From Brenneria rubrifaciens (GTDB taxonomy: Bacteria > Pseudomonadota > Gammaproteobacteria > Enterobacterales > Enterobacteriaceae): a stretch of 64,000 nucleotides of DNA. The DNA is taken from assembly GCF_005484945.1 (NCBI RefSeq), contig NZ_CP034035.1, positions 496,001-560,000 on the forward strand. The letters run 5' to 3'. The notes below the pieces were generated by a model. The model made no database searches. It saw nothing but the letters and a program-made list of their open reading frames with translations, and was not told where the DNA came from. Position numbers and translations under genes: made by a program. Shown piece by piece: positions 41,993 to 52,345 of this stretch (the stretch's first letter is position 1; every line of letters starts with the position of its first letter).

Positions 41993-43077
41993 CCGTGATC
42001 CAGTTACGTAATATCAGTAAACAGTTCGAACAAACGCAGGCGCTGTCTTCGCTGTCGCTGGACATCGCCGACGGCGAATTTCTGGTGTTGGTGGGGCCGT
42101 CCGGCTGCGGTAAAAGCACACTGCTGCGCATGTTGGCCGGCTTGGAAACGGTGAGTGCGGGGCAAATCCTGCTGGGCGAAGAGGACATCACCGCATGGAG
42201 CCCGAAACAGCGTAATTTTTCGATGATTTTCCAGAATTATGCGCTATTTCCTCACCTGACGGTGGAGCAAAACATCACATTCGGGATGCGGATGCGCGGC
42301 GAGCCGAAGGCGGACTATCCCCAGCGCGTGCAGCGGGTTGCCAGCCTGTTGCAGCTTGAACCGCTACTCAGGCGTAAACCGGGAAAACTTTCCGGCGGTC
42401 AGCGTCAGCGGGTGGCGATGGCACGGGCGATTGTACGTGATCCCCGGCTTTTTCTGATGGACGAGCCGCTCTCGAATTTGGATGCCCGTCTGCGCAGCGA
42501 AGTGCGGGACGGCATTATGGCGCTGCACCAGCAGTTGAAAACCACCACCGTGTATGTCACGCACGACCAGATTGAAGCCATGACCATGGCGGACAGGATT
42601 GCTGTTCTGGATCGCGGCGTCTTGCAACAGGTTGGCACGCCTGAACAGCTTTATTCTCATCCGGCCAATGTGTTTGTGGCGGGGTTTATCGGTACGCCGG
42701 CGATGAATATGATCACCTTGCCCTGTGCGGACGGTAGCGCTTTTTTGCTGGAGCAGGTTATCGAGCTGCCCGCCACTGAGGAAGCCCGCGAGATGACGGG
42801 TGTGCTGTTGGGGATTCGCCCTGAACATATTAGCGAACAGGCCGCATCAGACGGCGGATTGCAGTTGCCGGGCACGGTAACGCAGCGGGAATTGTTTGGG
42901 GCTGAGTACCTGATTCATGTGGATACCCCGTTGGGGAGGATTCGCTATCGCCGGCCAAATCGCGATGGCGTTCCGGGCGTAGGAACGCCCCTTACCCTTA
43001 ATTTTTCACCGCAGGATTGTCATTGGTTTTCCGGGCAGACCGCCCGTAATTTATCCCAGGAGAAAATAGATGCATAA
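41989..43077 (+). CDS. ABC transporter ATP-binding protein, UgpC/MalK-type
   Basis: 362 residues. ATPase domain with Walker [10 protein letters not shown] (36-44), signature [14 protein letters not shown], Walker [16 protein letters not shown] and the H-loop [16 protein letters not shown]-terminal TOBE/OB regulatory domain includes LLGIRPEHI. The ATG overlaps the gpdQ stop (ATGA), and the 3' end overlaps the binding-protein gene by 8 bp, giving tight coupling across the operon. Confidence 0.92.
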   Translation: MTVIQLRNISKQFEQTQALSSLSLDIADGEFLVLVGPSGCGKSTLLRMLAGLETVSAGQILLGEEDITAWSPKQRNFSMIFQNYALFPHLTVEQNITFGMRMRGEPKADYPQRVQRVASLLQLEPLLRRKPGKLSGGQRQRVAMARAIVRDPRLFLMDEPLSNLDARLRSEVRDGIMALHQQLKTTTVYVTHDQIEAMTMADRIAVLDRGVLQQVGTPEQLYSHPANVFVAGFIGTPAMNMITLPCADGSAFLLEQVIELPATEEAREMTGVLLGIRPEHISEQAASDGGLQLPGTVTQRELFGAEYLIHVDTPLGRIRYRRPNRDGVPGVGTPLTLNFSPQDCHWFSGQTARNLSQEKIDA

Positions 43078-44377
43078 GCCCCGTATTATTGCGTTGGCGC
43101 TGGCCTTGCTGATGTCTGGCCCGGCGCTGGCGAAGCAGAGTATTGATTTCATGTTCCCTGCTCCGGTTGACGGCAAACTGACGATGGAGATGAAGCGCAT
43201 CATCAAAGAGTACAATCAGTCCCAGGATCAGGTAGAAGTGCGCGGCATTTTTACCGGCGGCTACGATACCACCAAAGTGAAAGCTGAAGCCGCCGCCAAA
43301 GCGGGCGATCCGCCGGCGTTGGTGATCATGTCCGCGAATTTCACTGCCGATCTGGTCATCAAGGATGAAATTCTGCCGATGGATGAGCTGTTCAAATACG
43401 GCAATGAAAAAGCCACGCCGTTCCTGACCAAAAACTTCTGGCCGGCGCTGCATCAGAACGCACAGGTAATGGGCGTGACCTACGCCATTCCATTTCATAA
43501 TTCGACGCCGATTCTTTATTACAACCAAGATATGTTGAAGCAGGCTGGCTTCAATGAACCGCCGAAAAACTGGAATGAAGTGGTCACGATCGCGAAAAAA
43601 CTCACCGATCCGGCGAAAGGGCAATGGGGCATCATGATCCCGTCCACCAATGATGACTATGGCGGCTGGATGCTGTCGGCGCTGACGCGTGCCAACGGCG
43701 GCGCCTATTACAACGCTGACTATCCCGGCGAGGTGTATTACAACACGGCCTCAACCAAAGGGGCGTTACAGTTCTGGCGCAATTTGGTTCACCGCGACAA
43801 AGTGATGCCGGGCGGCGTGTTGAACTCCAAGCAAATCAGCGCCGCTTTTTTTTCAGGCAAGTTAGGGATGGCGATGCTAAGTACCGGCGCGCTGGGCTTT
43901 ATGCGTGAAAATACTAAGGATTTCCAACTGGGCGTGGCGATGATGCCGGAAGAAGAACGGCGCGGCGTGACCATTGGCGGCGCCAGTCTGGTGAGCTTCA
44001 AAGGGATTTCCGAAGAGCAGAAGAAAGCGGCCTGGCAATTCCTGAACTATCTGGTCAGCCCGGAAGTGAGCGGCAGTTGGAGCCGATTTACCGGTTATTT
44101 CGCCCCGCGTATGGCGGCGTATGATCTGCCGGAAATGAAAGATTACCTGGCTAAAGATCCTCGAGCGGCGATCGCGCTCTCGCAGTTGCAATATGCGCAC
44201 CCGTGGTACGCCACCTATGAAACGGTGGCGGTGCGCAAGGCGATGGAAAACCAGCTTGCCGCGTTATTGAATGATCCGGCGCTGAACGTGGATAAAGCTG
44301 CCGCCGCCGCTCAGCAGGAGGCGGATACGATCATGAAGCCTTATGTGGAGAAAACAGCGCTCAGCTTGCCGAAATAG
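43070..44377 (+). CDS. Extracellular solute-binding protein, UgpB-type
   Basis: 435-residue periplasmic binding protein of family 1. The signal peptide is about residues 1-21 (hydrophobic core IIALALALLMSG, cleavage after ALA). The UgpB-like fold shows IPFHNSTPILYYNQDMLKQAGF and GKLGMAMLSTGALGF. ATG 43070 follows CAGGAGA. Last gene of the operon, followed by a strong terminator. The ligand is inferred from gpdQ: a glycerophosphodiester or sn-glycerol-3-phosphate. Confidence 0.9.
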   Translation: MHKPRIIALALALLMSGPALAKQSIDFMFPAPVDGKLTMEMKRIIKEYNQSQDQVEVRGIFTGGYDTTKVKAEAAAKAGDPPALVIMSANFTADLVIKDEILPMDELFKYGNEKATPFLTKNFWPALHQNAQVMGVTYAIPFHNSTPILYYNQDMLKQAGFNEPPKNWNEVVTIAKKLTDPAKGQWGIMIPSTNDDYGGWMLSALTRANGGAYYNADYPGEVYYNTASTKGALQFWRNLVHRDKVMPGGVLNSKQISAAFFSGKLGMAMLSTGALGFMRENTKDFQLGVAMMPEEERRGVTIGGASLVSFKGISEEQKKAAWQFLNYLVSPEVSGSWSRFTGYFAPRMAAYDLPEMKDYLAKDPRAAIALSQLQYAHPWYATYETVAVRKAMENQLAALLNDPALNVDKAAAAAQQEADTIMKPYVEKTALSLPK

Positions 44378-44454
44378 CAGGGGGTGCTGACGTCTGCATC
44401 ATTCAGGTTCGATGCGGGTTTCGGGCGTGATAAATAGAGGAATATGCCACGTCC

Positions 44455-44495
44455 GACACGGGGTGGCGAATCGCCGCCCCGTGTCCTCGGTTTTT
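44455..44495 (+). terminator. Terminator of the gpdQ operon
   Basis: GACACGGGG (44455-44463) pairs with CCCCGTGTC (44477-44485). An inner GGCG/CGCC pair extends the stem. CTCGG and T5 follow. Confidence 0.85.
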
Positions 44496-44559
44496 CACGA
44501 GAAGTTCAGCCGTTTCGCGGTCCATCAGCACCACTTACGCGTCTAAAAGCGCGATTTCC

Positions 44560-45168
44560 TTACAATAACCATCCTTTGGCTTTCGCCTCTTCCAGGTGCT
44601 GTTTCAGGTATCGCCACAGCTCAGGATTGATATTGGCAATGAAATCGGCGCGGCCTAATACCTGCTCCAAACGAATGCCGTTTTCCACCCAGCTTTGTCC
44701 GCCGTTATGCAAATTCATTAGCATCGGCATGATGCGATCGATCATCAGGGCAAATTGGGCGCTGGCGGTTTCGCCCGCTTCGTATTCCAGCCATAGCGCG
44801 TGGAATTGCCGGCGCTGCGGTTCCGGCAGCAGGCCGAAAATCCGCGCCGCGGCAGCGACTTCCCGATCGTGAACGGCAAGGCGGGCAGGGAGATCGTAAA
44901 CCATGACGTCACCGGCATCGATCTCGACGATATCGTGGATCAGCGCCATTTGGATCACCCGCGGCATATCCACGTCTTTGCCCGCGTAGGGCGCTAACGC
45001 CATTGCCGCGACTGCAAAATGCCAGCTGTGTTCGGCAGAATCTTCATGGCGATCGCTGCCGATGATTTTTGAGCGGCGCTGTACATGCTTTAGCTTATCA
45101 ATTTCCATCAAAAAGCCGATCACGTCGGTCAGGGGACCGAAATTCAGAACAGATGGGGCAGACGACAT
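44560..45168 (-). CDS. HD-domain phosphohydrolase (HDDC2/YfbR-related)
   Basis: 202 residues. HD-fold metal phosphohydrolase: H47 (SAEHSWHF), H78-D79 (ALIHDIVEIDAGD) with E82 and D84 nearby, and a later Asp in ALMIDRIMPMLMNLHNGG. The pattern fits the HDDC2-type 5'-deoxynucleotidase group (COG1896) but differs from E. coli YfbR itself, so no symbol is given. ATG 45168 follows AGAGGTGG. No operon partner; 5' intergenic of 256 bp. Confidence 0.82.
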   Translation of the reverse strand: MSSAPSVLNFGPLTDVIGFLMEIDKLKHVQRRSKIIGSDRHEDSAEHSWHFAVAAMALAPYAGKDVDMPRVIQMALIHDIVEIDAGDVMVYDLPARLAVHDREVAAAARIFGLLPEPQRRQFHALWLEYEAGETASAQFALMIDRIMPMLMNLHNGGQSWVENGIRLEQVLGRADFIANINPELWRYLKQHLEEAKAKGWLL

Positions 45169-45424
45169 TAAAACCACCTCTTGCAGTTAAAACCGGGGGA
45201 AGGTGCCGTGGGTAGTGAAGTGGATAATTGTAGGGGAAGTAACCGAAGATTTACATGAATGATTATTTTGAAAAATGAAATGTTAAGTTGCGTAATTATT
45301 ATAGCTTACACATGTACACTGAAACTATTCTCGGTTAAGCTGTTCAAAGGTTAAACACCACGGCTTGCCGGTCGGCGTCATTTCAGCGGCAGGCGCGGAT
45401 AGGCTGTTTCTGAATAAGGTAAAC

Positions 45425-46072
45425 ATGTCAAAGCGTATACGTGAGCCAGGATATTCGCTGGCAGAGGAAATCGCGAATAGCGTAAGCCATGGAATTGGTC
45501 TGGTTCTTGGTATCGTTGGGCTGGTGTTACTGTTGGTTCAGGCGGTTAATAGTGGTGCGGATGGCGTCGCCATCGCCAGTTACAGTCTTTATGGTGGCAG
45601 CATTGTTCTTCTGTTTCTCGCTTCGACACTCTATCACGCCATTTCTTCCCCTCGGATCAAACACTGGTTGAAAAAATTCGATCACTGTGCAATTTATGTG
45701 TTGATTGCCGGAACCTATACGCCGTTTTTGCTAGTGGGACTTGATTCACCGCTGGCGGATGGACTGATGGTGGTGATTTGGAGTATGGCGCTATCGGGCA
45801 TTGTCTTTAAACTGGCTTTTGCCCATCGTTTTGAAGTGCTGTCGCTTGTCACTTATCTGGTGATGGGGTGGCTGTCGCTGGTGGTGATTTATCAGCTTGC
45901 CATGACGCTTTCTGTGGCAGGCATCACGCTGTTGGCGATAGGCGGCGTGGTTTACACGCTGGGGGTGATCTTTTACGCCAGTGAGCGTATTCCCTACAAT
46001 CATGCCATCTGGCATGGTTTTGTGCTCGGGGGCAGCGTGTGCCACTTTCTGGCGATTTATCTGTATGTATGA
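45425..46072 (+). CDS. trhA: Hemolysin III family membrane protein TrhA (YqfA)
   Basis: 215 residues, seven predicted membrane segments, progestin/adipoQ-receptor superfamily. Conserved [31 protein letters not shown], and a C-terminal [16 protein letters not shown] with the metal-binding histidines. In E. coli TrhA is linked to membrane-energetics homeostasis. ATG 45425 matches the family. It converges on ygfZ, keeping the E. coli neighbourhood. Confidence 0.92.
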   Translation: MSKRIREPGYSLAEEIANSVSHGIGLVLGIVGLVLLLVQAVNSGADGVAIASYSLYGGSIVLLFLASTLYHAISSPRIKHWLKKFDHCAIYVLIAGTYTPFLLVGLDSPLADGLMVVIWSMALSGIVFKLAFAHRFEVLSLVTYLVMGWLSLVVIYQLAMTLSVAGITLLAIGGVVYTLGVIFYASERIPYNHAIWHGFVLGGSVCHFLAIYLYV

Positions 46073-46131
46073 CTCAAGCGCGCCGTTTGGTTACGCGTCC
46101 TCCTCCCTGGGTGCGGCATCGTATATCTCGC

Positions 46132-47118
46132 TCAGTCGACTATTTCATATGGCAGCGGCCGAATTCTTAACTGACTGTCGGCATCTTCCCGTACGCGCAA
46201 CAGACTGTCGGCGTCCAGATCGTTATTCATGACCACCTGAACCCACACACTTTCATCTTGTAAACGGCATGCCGACAGCACGGTGCCGGTACGCCGCCAG
46301 TTTTCCCCTAATTGCAGTTCCAGATCCTCTCCCGCCTCGGGAACGCGGCTGGCCCGGCCCGCCACCCAATAAAGCGCTCGTTTGTTGGCGCCGCGGTATT
46401 TGGCCCGCGCCACCATTTCCTGTCCGGCGTAGCAGCCTTTACTGAAGCTAATGCCGTTTAATGCCTGTAAATTGGTCGCTTGCGGGATGAACTGCACGCT
46501 GTTTACGCTGTCAATAATCGGCAAGCCGGATTCAATGTCTAAAGCTTGCCATTGACGGCTGTCATTTAAGCCGGTTTTTCCTTCAAGCAGTTCCAGCAGT
46601 GACGCGTATTGTTCAGAAGACAACACCAGCAGGAAGCGTTCTGTCGGTAAGGAGAAGTGCAGCAGGGTCGCCCCCTCATGTTGAACGACCGTATGCTCGG
46701 CATCCGGCAGCGTGCTGAACATGGCAGACAGCAGTTCGCGAATTTGCGCGCCGGCGGCGCCCAGTAGAATGACGTTGTCGTCCGCTGCTATCGTGGTTTT
46801 AGAAAAAACAGCGTATTTTTTCAGCTCGCCGAGTTGGGTGTCTCGTAAGTTACGGCGTTCGATAAACGCGAAACCATCGCCGCGTTGGAAAAGGCGCAAG
46901 CTGCTCCACATTTTTCCTTTGGCGTCGCAGTGCGCGCAAAGAATATGCTGGTCGGCAGGCAATGCGGCAACATCGGCCGTCACCTGACCTTGCAGGTATT
47001 TGATGGTGTCAGGGCCGGTTAGCGTCACCAGCGCCCAATCATCCAGAGAGATAAGCGTTGCGGGGAGCCGGGCTGAAGCAAACGGGCGCTGTGATGCAAA
47101 AGGAAATGGGTTAGCCAT
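46132..47118 (-). CDS. ygfZ: tRNA-modifying protein YgfZ
   Basis: 328 residues. Folate-dependent protein related to GcvT that supports some iron-sulfur enzymes, including the tRNA methylthiotransferase MiaB. The signature [17 protein letters not shown] with its essential cysteine is present, as are [18 protein letters not shown] and an N-terminal aminomethyltransferase-like fold. ATG 47118. Divergent from sdhE across 239 bp, as in E. coli. Confidence 0.95.
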   Translation of the reverse strand: MANPFPFASQRPFASARLPATLISLDDWALVTLTGPDTIKYLQGQVTADVAALPADQHILCAHCDAKGKMWSSLRLFQRGDGFAFIERRNLRDTQLGELKKYAVFSKTTIAADDNVILLGAAGAQIRELLSAMFSTLPDAEHTVVQHEGATLLHFSLPTERFLLVLSSEQYASLLELLEGKTGLNDSRQWQALDIESGLPIIDSVNSVQFIPQATNLQALNGISFSKGCYAGQEMVARAKYRGANKRALYWVAGRASRVPEAGEDLELQLGENWRRTGTVLSACRLQDESVWVQVVMNNDLDADSLLRVREDADSQLRIRPLPYEIVD

Positions 47119-47357
47119 ATTACGATCCTGCTGCTTGGTGCAGTATTTGAATGACCTAATGGTAAAATAGCCGCGAAGGTTTGCAAGCTCTTATTAATTG
47201 TTTGCAACCGGTAATTATGCGCACAGCTTCGCAGCGCGACGTGATAGCGCTGCCTTGCACCGGTAAAATATGTCAAAGTGTTACTATTAGTTTAATGCCT
47301 GTCGTTGAAATCGGGTTACACTAGCGGCAAGCATCGATAACAAGGTGGATAAGAAGC

Positions 47358-47624
47358 ATGGAAATCGATAATAAGTCTCGGATTCACTGGGCATGTCGCC
47401 GTGGCATGCGTGAGCTGGATCTTTCTATCATGCCTTTTTTTGAGCATGAGTATGACGCATTGAGCGATGATGACAAACGAACGTTTGTGCGTCTGTTGCA
47501 ATGTGACGATCCCGATCTGTTTAACTGGCTGATGAATCACGGCGAACCGCAAGATCAGGCGTTAAAGCGCATGGTTTCCCTTATCCAGATGCGAAATAAA
47601 GACCGTGGCCCAGTGGCAATGTGA
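47358..47624 (+). CDS. sdhE: FAD assembly factor SdhE
   Basis: 88 residues, five-helix protein that promotes covalent flavinylation of succinate dehydrogenase and fumarate reductase. The motif [26 protein letters not shown] includes the functional RGxxE. ATG 47358 follows AAGGTGGATAAG. The 3' end overlaps ygfX by 20 bp. Confidence 0.95.
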   Translation: MEIDNKSRIHWACRRGMRELDLSIMPFFEHEYDALSDDDKRTFVRLLQCDDPDLFNWLMNHGEPQDQALKRMVSLIQMRNKDRGPVAM

Positions 47625-48018
47625 TCTGCGTGTTTCCTGGCGCATGCAGCTTTTTTCACTGATCGTGCATGGGCTATTGGTGTTGCTGATCCTGCTGGCT
47701 CCCTGGCCGGATGGTTACGCCGTGGTGTGGCTGGGACTGGTTACGCTGGTGGTGTTCGGCTTTATTCGTAGTCAACGAAATATTAAATCCCGGCAAGGGG
47801 AAATTTCACTACGCAGCGAGACGAATCTGCGCTGGCAGCAACAGGAATGGCAAATCGTCAAACGTCCCTGGGTGTTGAATAATGGCATTTTGCTCTCTTT
47901 GAAAGCGTCCGATGGGAAAGCGCGGCAGAGGCTGTGGCTGGCGTCCGACAGCATGGGAGACGACGAATGGCGTCATTTGCGCCAGTTGCTGTTGCAGCCT
48001 AAAAGCTGGGTAAGATAA
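47605..48018 (+). CDS. ygfX: YgfX (CptA toxin-family) membrane protein
   Basis: 137 residues. Two membrane segments (about 16-32 and 36-52), then a basic cytoplasmic domain ending [11 protein letters not shown]. Family start is MxxWQxDLRVSWR; here GTG 47605 within sdhE gives [15 protein letters not shown]. Overlap with sdhE is conserved. Reported in E. coli as an inner-membrane partner of SdhE, proposed as a toxin affecting cell-division proteins; that role is debated. Confidence 0.88.
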   Translation: MAQWQCDLRVSWRMQLFSLIVHGLLVLLILLAPWPDGYAVVWLGLVTLVVFGFIRSQRNIKSRQGEISLRSETNLRWQQQEWQIVKRPWVLNNGILLSLKASDGKARQRLWLASDSMGDDEWRHLRQLLLQPKSWVR

Positions 48019-48092
48019 GAAAAACGCCAGCGGCGATTTACGGGGATTGACGCAGCAGGTATCTTACGCGCCATTCAATAAGAGAGAAACTG

Positions 48093-49040
48093 ATGACGAC
48101 GCCCGCTGATAAACATGCTGTGCAAAAAAACGAACTGCACCCGCGCAACCGCCACCGTGGTCGATATGATTTTACTGCGCTAAAGCAGACCTACCCGGAA
48201 CTGATACCCTTTGTGAAAGTGAATCCCTACGGCGATGAGTCGATGGATTTTGCGGACCCTGAAGCGGTGAAAGTATTGAATCAGGCGTTGCTGCGTCATT
48301 TCTACCAGATTGAACACTGGACGATCCCGGAAGGCTTTCTCTGCCCGCCGGTGCCCGGCCGGGCCGACTATATTCACCACCTTGCCGACCTGCTGGCGGA
48401 GGATAATGGCTCGGTCATACCGCGTGAGGCGTCGGTGCTGGATGTCGGTTGCGGCGCCAACTGCGTTTATCCGCTGATTGGTCATCGTGAATATGGCTGG
48501 CGTTTTACCGGCAGTGAAATCAATGTACAGGCGATGCAGGCGGCCAATGCCACTATCGAGGCCAACCCCGGCCTGAATCGTGCCATTCGCCTGCGCCGTC
48601 AGAAAAACAGCAAAGCCATTTTGAGCGGTGTTATTCACAAGAATGAAACTTTTGACGCTGTACTCTGCAACCCGCCTTTTCATGCTTCCGCCGCACAAGC
48701 GCGTCAGGGGTCACAACGTAAGTTGCATAATCTGGGATTGGATAGGCATTCGCCGCTCAATTTTGGTGGCCAGCAGGATGAACTCTGGTGTGAAGGGGGA
48801 GAGATGGCCTTTATCAGCCAGCTGATCGGAGAGAGCGCCAGCTTTGCCCGGCAGTGCCTGTGGTTTACCTCGCTGGTATCGCGCAAGGAAAATCTGCCTG
48901 AGCTTTATCGTGTGCTGGAAGAGGTCGGCGCGGAAAAGATCAGAACCATCAACATGGCGCAGGGGCAGAAACAGAGCCGCTTTGTGGCATGGAGCTTTTT
49001 TGACGGCGGCGCCCGCGCCAGATGGTTACAGAAGCGGTGA
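48093..49040 (+). CDS. rlmF: 23S rRNA (adenine(1618)-N6)-methyltransferase RlmF
   Basis: 315 residues. Methylates A1618 of 23S rRNA. SAM motif [16 protein letters not shown]; catalytic CNPPFHAS motif; N-terminal [13 protein letters not shown] typical of RlmF (YbiN). ATG 48093 follows AGAGAGA. In E. coli rlmF is elsewhere (ybiN), so its place between ygfX and fldB differs from that genome. Confidence 0.94.
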   Translation: MTTPADKHAVQKNELHPRNRHRGRYDFTALKQTYPELIPFVKVNPYGDESMDFADPEAVKVLNQALLRHFYQIEHWTIPEGFLCPPVPGRADYIHHLADLLAEDNGSVIPREASVLDVGCGANCVYPLIGHREYGWRFTGSEINVQAMQAANATIEANPGLNRAIRLRRQKNSKAILSGVIHKNETFDAVLCNPPFHASAAQARQGSQRKLHNLGLDRHSPLNFGGQQDELWCEGGEMAFISQLIGESASFARQCLWFTSLVSRKENLPELYRVLEEVGAEKIRTINMAQGQKQSRFVAWSFFDGGARARWLQKR

Positions 49041-49047
49041 TCCGCGT

Positions 49048-49566
49048 TTACAGCAGTGGCGCCATTTCCAGCAGAATTTGCTCACACCACTGTTCAATGC
49101 GTTCATCGCTCAGATCGTATTGGTTAACTTCATCCAGCGCCAGACCGACAAACTGTTTGCCATCGGTGGTTAGCGGTTTGGGGCTGGTGAAGTCGTAACC
49201 TTCCGTCGGCCAGTAACCGATGAATTTCACACCCAACGGTAAAAGTTGTTCGTGCAGCATGCCCAGCGCATCAAGAAACCATTCTCCGTAACCTAACTGG
49301 TCGCCCATGCCATATAGCGCTACGATCTTGCCGCTGAGATTAAGCGTCGGAAGTTGTTCCCATATCTTTTCCCAGTCTTCCTGAATTTCGCCAAAGTCCC
49401 AGGTCGGGATGCCGAGGATCAGTACGCCGTAATCTTCCATATGTTGCGGAGCAACGTCTTTAACGTTGTGCAGATCCACCAGATCTTCACCCAAAATGTC
49501 GCGGATCTTCTCCGCCGCCATTTCGGTATAGCAGGTACTTGAGCCGTAAAACAGACCAATTTTCAT
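49048..49566 (-). CDS. fldB: Flavodoxin FldB
   Basis: 172 residues, FMN electron-transfer protein. The FMN phosphate loop is GSSTCYTE (residues 8-15). The isoalloxazine loops are [14 protein letters not shown] and [19 protein letters not shown]. The [10 protein letters not shown] segment and length point to the long-chain FldB. It lies just upstream of the xerD block, as in E. coli, although yhjE is inserted here. Convergent with rlmF, 7 bp apart. Confidence 0.94.
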   Translation of the reverse strand: MKIGLFYGSSTCYTEMAAEKIRDILGEDLVDLHNVKDVAPQHMEDYGVLILGIPTWDFGEIQEDWEKIWEQLPTLNLSGKIVALYGMGDQLGYGEWFLDALGMLHEQLLPLGVKFIGYWPTEGYDFTSPKPLTTDGKQFVGLALDEVNQYDLSDERIEQWCEQILLEMAPLL

Positions 49567-49681
49567 AAGCGGTAGAGTAAGTGTCGGGTTAATGTAAATG
49601 ACGATGTTGGAAACGGGTATTCTAGAATGAGGACACCAGGAAAGGAAGCGCGGTGAGGACTGTCGCCCTCACCGGCAGGCA

Positions 49682-51007
49682 TTAGCCCAGAGGCTGATGG
49701 CGCGTTTCTTTGGTCGCCAGAAGCGCAATCAGCGTCAGCGACGCCATTGCTGCGAGATAGACGCCAACGTAGAACAGGCCGTAATTCGCCGTCAGCCAGG
49801 CGGCAATATAAGGTGCGACAGACGCGCCCAGAATAGATGACACGTTATAGGAGAACGACGCGCCGGTGTAGCGTACTTCCGTCGGGAACAGCTCCGGCAA
49901 TAACGCGCCCATTGGACCAAATGTCAGTCCCATTAGGCTCAGGCCGAGTACCAGGAAGCCCATGACCAGCGCCTGATTACCGGAACCCAGCAGAGCCGGG
50001 AACAGCATGGAGAATGCCAGCATGATACAGGTGACGACAATCATGGTTTTACGGCGTCCAAACGCATCCGCCAGATAGCCCGCCACAGGGATCGTCAAGC
50101 CAAAACCGATGACCGCCACCATCAGCATCCACAGAAAGCTGTTGCGGGAGAAACCGAGGCCGTCTGGAACCGGCTTGGTGCCATAGGTCATGGAGTAAAC
50201 GGTCATGATGTAGAACAGCGTGTAGGTGGCCAGCATAATGAACGTGCCGAGGATCGTGGCTTTCAGGTGCTTGCTGAGCAGCGTGCCCATTGGGATACGA
50301 ACCTGTTTACCGGTTTTGACCGCTTTGGTGAATACCGGCGCCTCATGCAGAGAAATCCGGACGTACAGACCGATCAATACCAGCACGGCGGAGGCGATAA
50401 ACGGTACGCGCCAGCCCCACGACATAAACTGTTCCTCAGTCAGCAGCCACGACAGCAGCAGGAAGGTGCCGTTAGCAAAGAAGAAGCCAATGGGGGCGCC
50501 CAGTTGCGGGAACGAACCGTACAGCGCGCGTTTGTGCGCCGGCGCATTCTCGGTCGCCAGCAGCGCCGCGCCGCCCCATTCGCCACCCAGCCCCAGCCCC
50601 TGCCCGAATCGGGCCAGCGCCAGTAGGATGGGCGCAAGAATACCGATGGTTTCGTAGCTGGGCAGCAACCCGATCAGAACGGTTGAAATCCCCATAGTCA
50701 GTAACGAGGCCACCAGTGTGACTTTACGCCCGACGCGATCGCCGAAATGACCAAACAGCGCCGAGCCAATCGGACGGGCGATAAATGCGATGGCGAAGGT
50801 CGCCAGAGATTGCAGCGTGGCGGCCGTCGGGTCACCCTGCGGAAAGAAAATATGCGGAAACACCAGCACGGCGGCGGTGGCATAAATATAGAAATCAAAA
50901 AACTCGATAGCTGTTCCCACCAGAGAGGCAACAATAACTTTATTTCTGGAGTTGACCGGTGAAACGTCGGCCTCTGCGTCGATAGCGGGAGTGATGGTGG
51001 CTTGCAT
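49682..51007 (-). CDS. yhjE: MFS transporter of the metabolite:H+ symporter family (YhjE)
   Basis: 441 residues with 12 predicted membrane segments. MHS-family signatures EFFDFYIYATAAVLVFPHIFFP, FGHFGDRVGRKVTLVASLL (loop 2-3) and TEVRYTGASFSYN. Closely similar to E. coli YhjE over its length; substrate not known. ATG 51007. It is inserted between fldB and xerD, which are adjacent in E. coli. A 14-bp palindrome lies 34 bp upstream. Confidence 0.9.
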   Translation of the reverse strand: MQATITPAIDAEADVSPVNSRNKVIVASLVGTAIEFFDFYIYATAAVLVFPHIFFPQGDPTAATLQSLATFAIAFIARPIGSALFGHFGDRVGRKVTLVASLLTMGISTVLIGLLPSYETIGILAPILLALARFGQGLGLGGEWGGAALLATENAPAHKRALYGSFPQLGAPIGFFFANGTFLLLSWLLTEEQFMSWGWRVPFIASAVLVLIGLYVRISLHEAPVFTKAVKTGKQVRIPMGTLLSKHLKATILGTFIMLATYTLFYIMTVYSMTYGTKPVPDGLGFSRNSFLWMLMVAVIGFGLTIPVAGYLADAFGRRKTMIVVTCIMLAFSMLFPALLGSGNQALVMGFLVLGLSLMGLTFGPMGALLPELFPTEVRYTGASFSYNVSSILGASVAPYIAAWLTANYGLFYVGVYLAAMASLTLIALLATKETRHQPLG

Positions 51008-51366
51008 GGTGATTTATCTTTTTAACAACACGAACGGCTATTCTATGCATAGAAAAAATCGCTTTTCAACGGAGATTCCGTAGGGGGATAGTGCACATGG
51101 AACCGGCGTCTGGAGCCTATTCCGGCATAGGGAGCATACGTAAAATATAATCTTATCGCATGAAGTTTTTACCGCAGAATGTTATTGCGATGTGAGATAT
51201 AACGGGATATATGAGATCCGGCAATCTCTGCGATTATTATCTCCTTCATCTTCCAAATCGCCGCCGCGTGGGTGAGTCTTGCAATTTATTGGCGATATCG
51301 CGACGATTAACGCCTTAGCGGATTGCTCAGGCATAATAGGGGGCATGAGTGAAAGAGGACACCGCG
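51008..51366. other. Divergent intergenic region yhjE/xerD
   Basis: 359 bp without a supported gene. Contains the 14-bp palindrome near yhjE. No clear sigma-70 promoter or terminator stands out in the remainder. Confidence 0.6.
51041..51054. promoter_or_regulatory. Perfect 14-bp palindrome upstream of yhjE
   Basis: TTCTATGCATAGAA, exactly self-complementary, 34 bp upstream of the yhjE ATG. It may be an operator; no regulator can be named. Confidence 0.4.
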
Positions 51367-52266
51367 ATGCAGGCACAGGATCATGCATTCATTGAGCAAT
51401 TTCTTGATGCGTTGTGGCTGGAGCGCAATCTGGCGGAAAATACGCTGGCCTCTTACCGGTTGGATTTACACGCCCTGGCTGGCTGGCTGACGCGCCATGA
51501 CAATGATTTGCTGCATGCGCAGGCCATCGACCTGCAATCGTTTCTGGCCGAGCGGGTTGAAGGGGGATATAAGGCCACCAGTTCGGCGCGTTTACTGAGT
51601 GCCATGCGTCGGCTGTTCCAGTATCTCTACCGGGAAAAAATCCGCAGTGACGATCCCAGCGCCGTGCTCTCATCGCCTAAATTACCGCAGCGTTTACCGA
51701 AAGATCTGAGCGAAGCGCAGGTGGATGCCTTGCTGAATGCGCCGAGTATTGATCAGCCACTGGAATTGCGCGATAAAGCGATGCTGGAAGTATTGTATGC
51801 CACGGGGTTGCGCGTTTCTGAACTGGTAGGGCTGACCATCAGCGATGTCAGTTTGCGTCAGGGGGTGGTGCGGGTGATCGGCAAGGGAAACAAAGAGCGT
51901 TTGGTGCCGCTGGGCGAAGAAGCGGTGTATTGGATTGAGTATTATCTCGAACACGGTCGGCCGTGGCTGCTGAACGGCCAGACGCTGGATGTGCTGTTCC
52001 CCAGTAACCGGGCGCAGCAAATGACGCGGCAGACCTTCTGGCATCGCATTAAGCATTATGCGATCCTGGCATCCATTGACGGCGATAAGCTGTCCCCGCA
52101 TGTGTTGCGCCATGCGTTTGCCACCCATTTATTGAACCACGGTGCGGATTTGCGGGTCGTACAGATGCTGTTGGGCCACAGCGATCTCTCCACCACCCAG
52201 ATTTATACCCATGTTGCAACGGAGCGCCTGAAACAGCTTCACCAGCGGCATCACCCGCGGGCGTAA
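51367..52266 (+). CDS. xerD: Site-specific tyrosine recombinase XerD
   Basis: 299 residues; E. coli 298. With XerC and FtsK it resolves chromosome dimers at dif. N-terminal SAM-like core-binding domain, then the catalytic domain with the Arg in ATGLRVSELVGL, the His and Arg in SPHVLRHAFATH, then GHSDLSTTQIYTH with the nucleophilic Tyr. ATG 51367 follows AAGAGGAC; GTG at 51349 is a weaker alternative. Starts the xerD-dsbC-recJ run. Confidence 0.96.
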   Translation: MQAQDHAFIEQFLDALWLERNLAENTLASYRLDLHALAGWLTRHDNDLLHAQAIDLQSFLAERVEGGYKATSSARLLSAMRRLFQYLYREKIRSDDPSAVLSSPKLPQRLPKDLSEAQVDALLNAPSIDQPLELRDKAMLEVLYATGLRVSELVGLTISDVSLRQGVVRVIGKGNKERLVPLGEEAVYWIEYYLEHGRPWLLNGQTLDVLFPSNRAQQMTRQTFWHRIKHYAILASIDGDKLSPHVLRHAFATHLLNHGADLRVVQMLLGHSDLSTTQIYTHVATERLKQLHQRHHPRA

Positions 52267-52345
52267 CACAAGATGATAGGTGAACGCGCGTCACGACCGG
52301 ATCAATACGGAATATTTACGGATAAACTAAAACAGGAACGATGAA

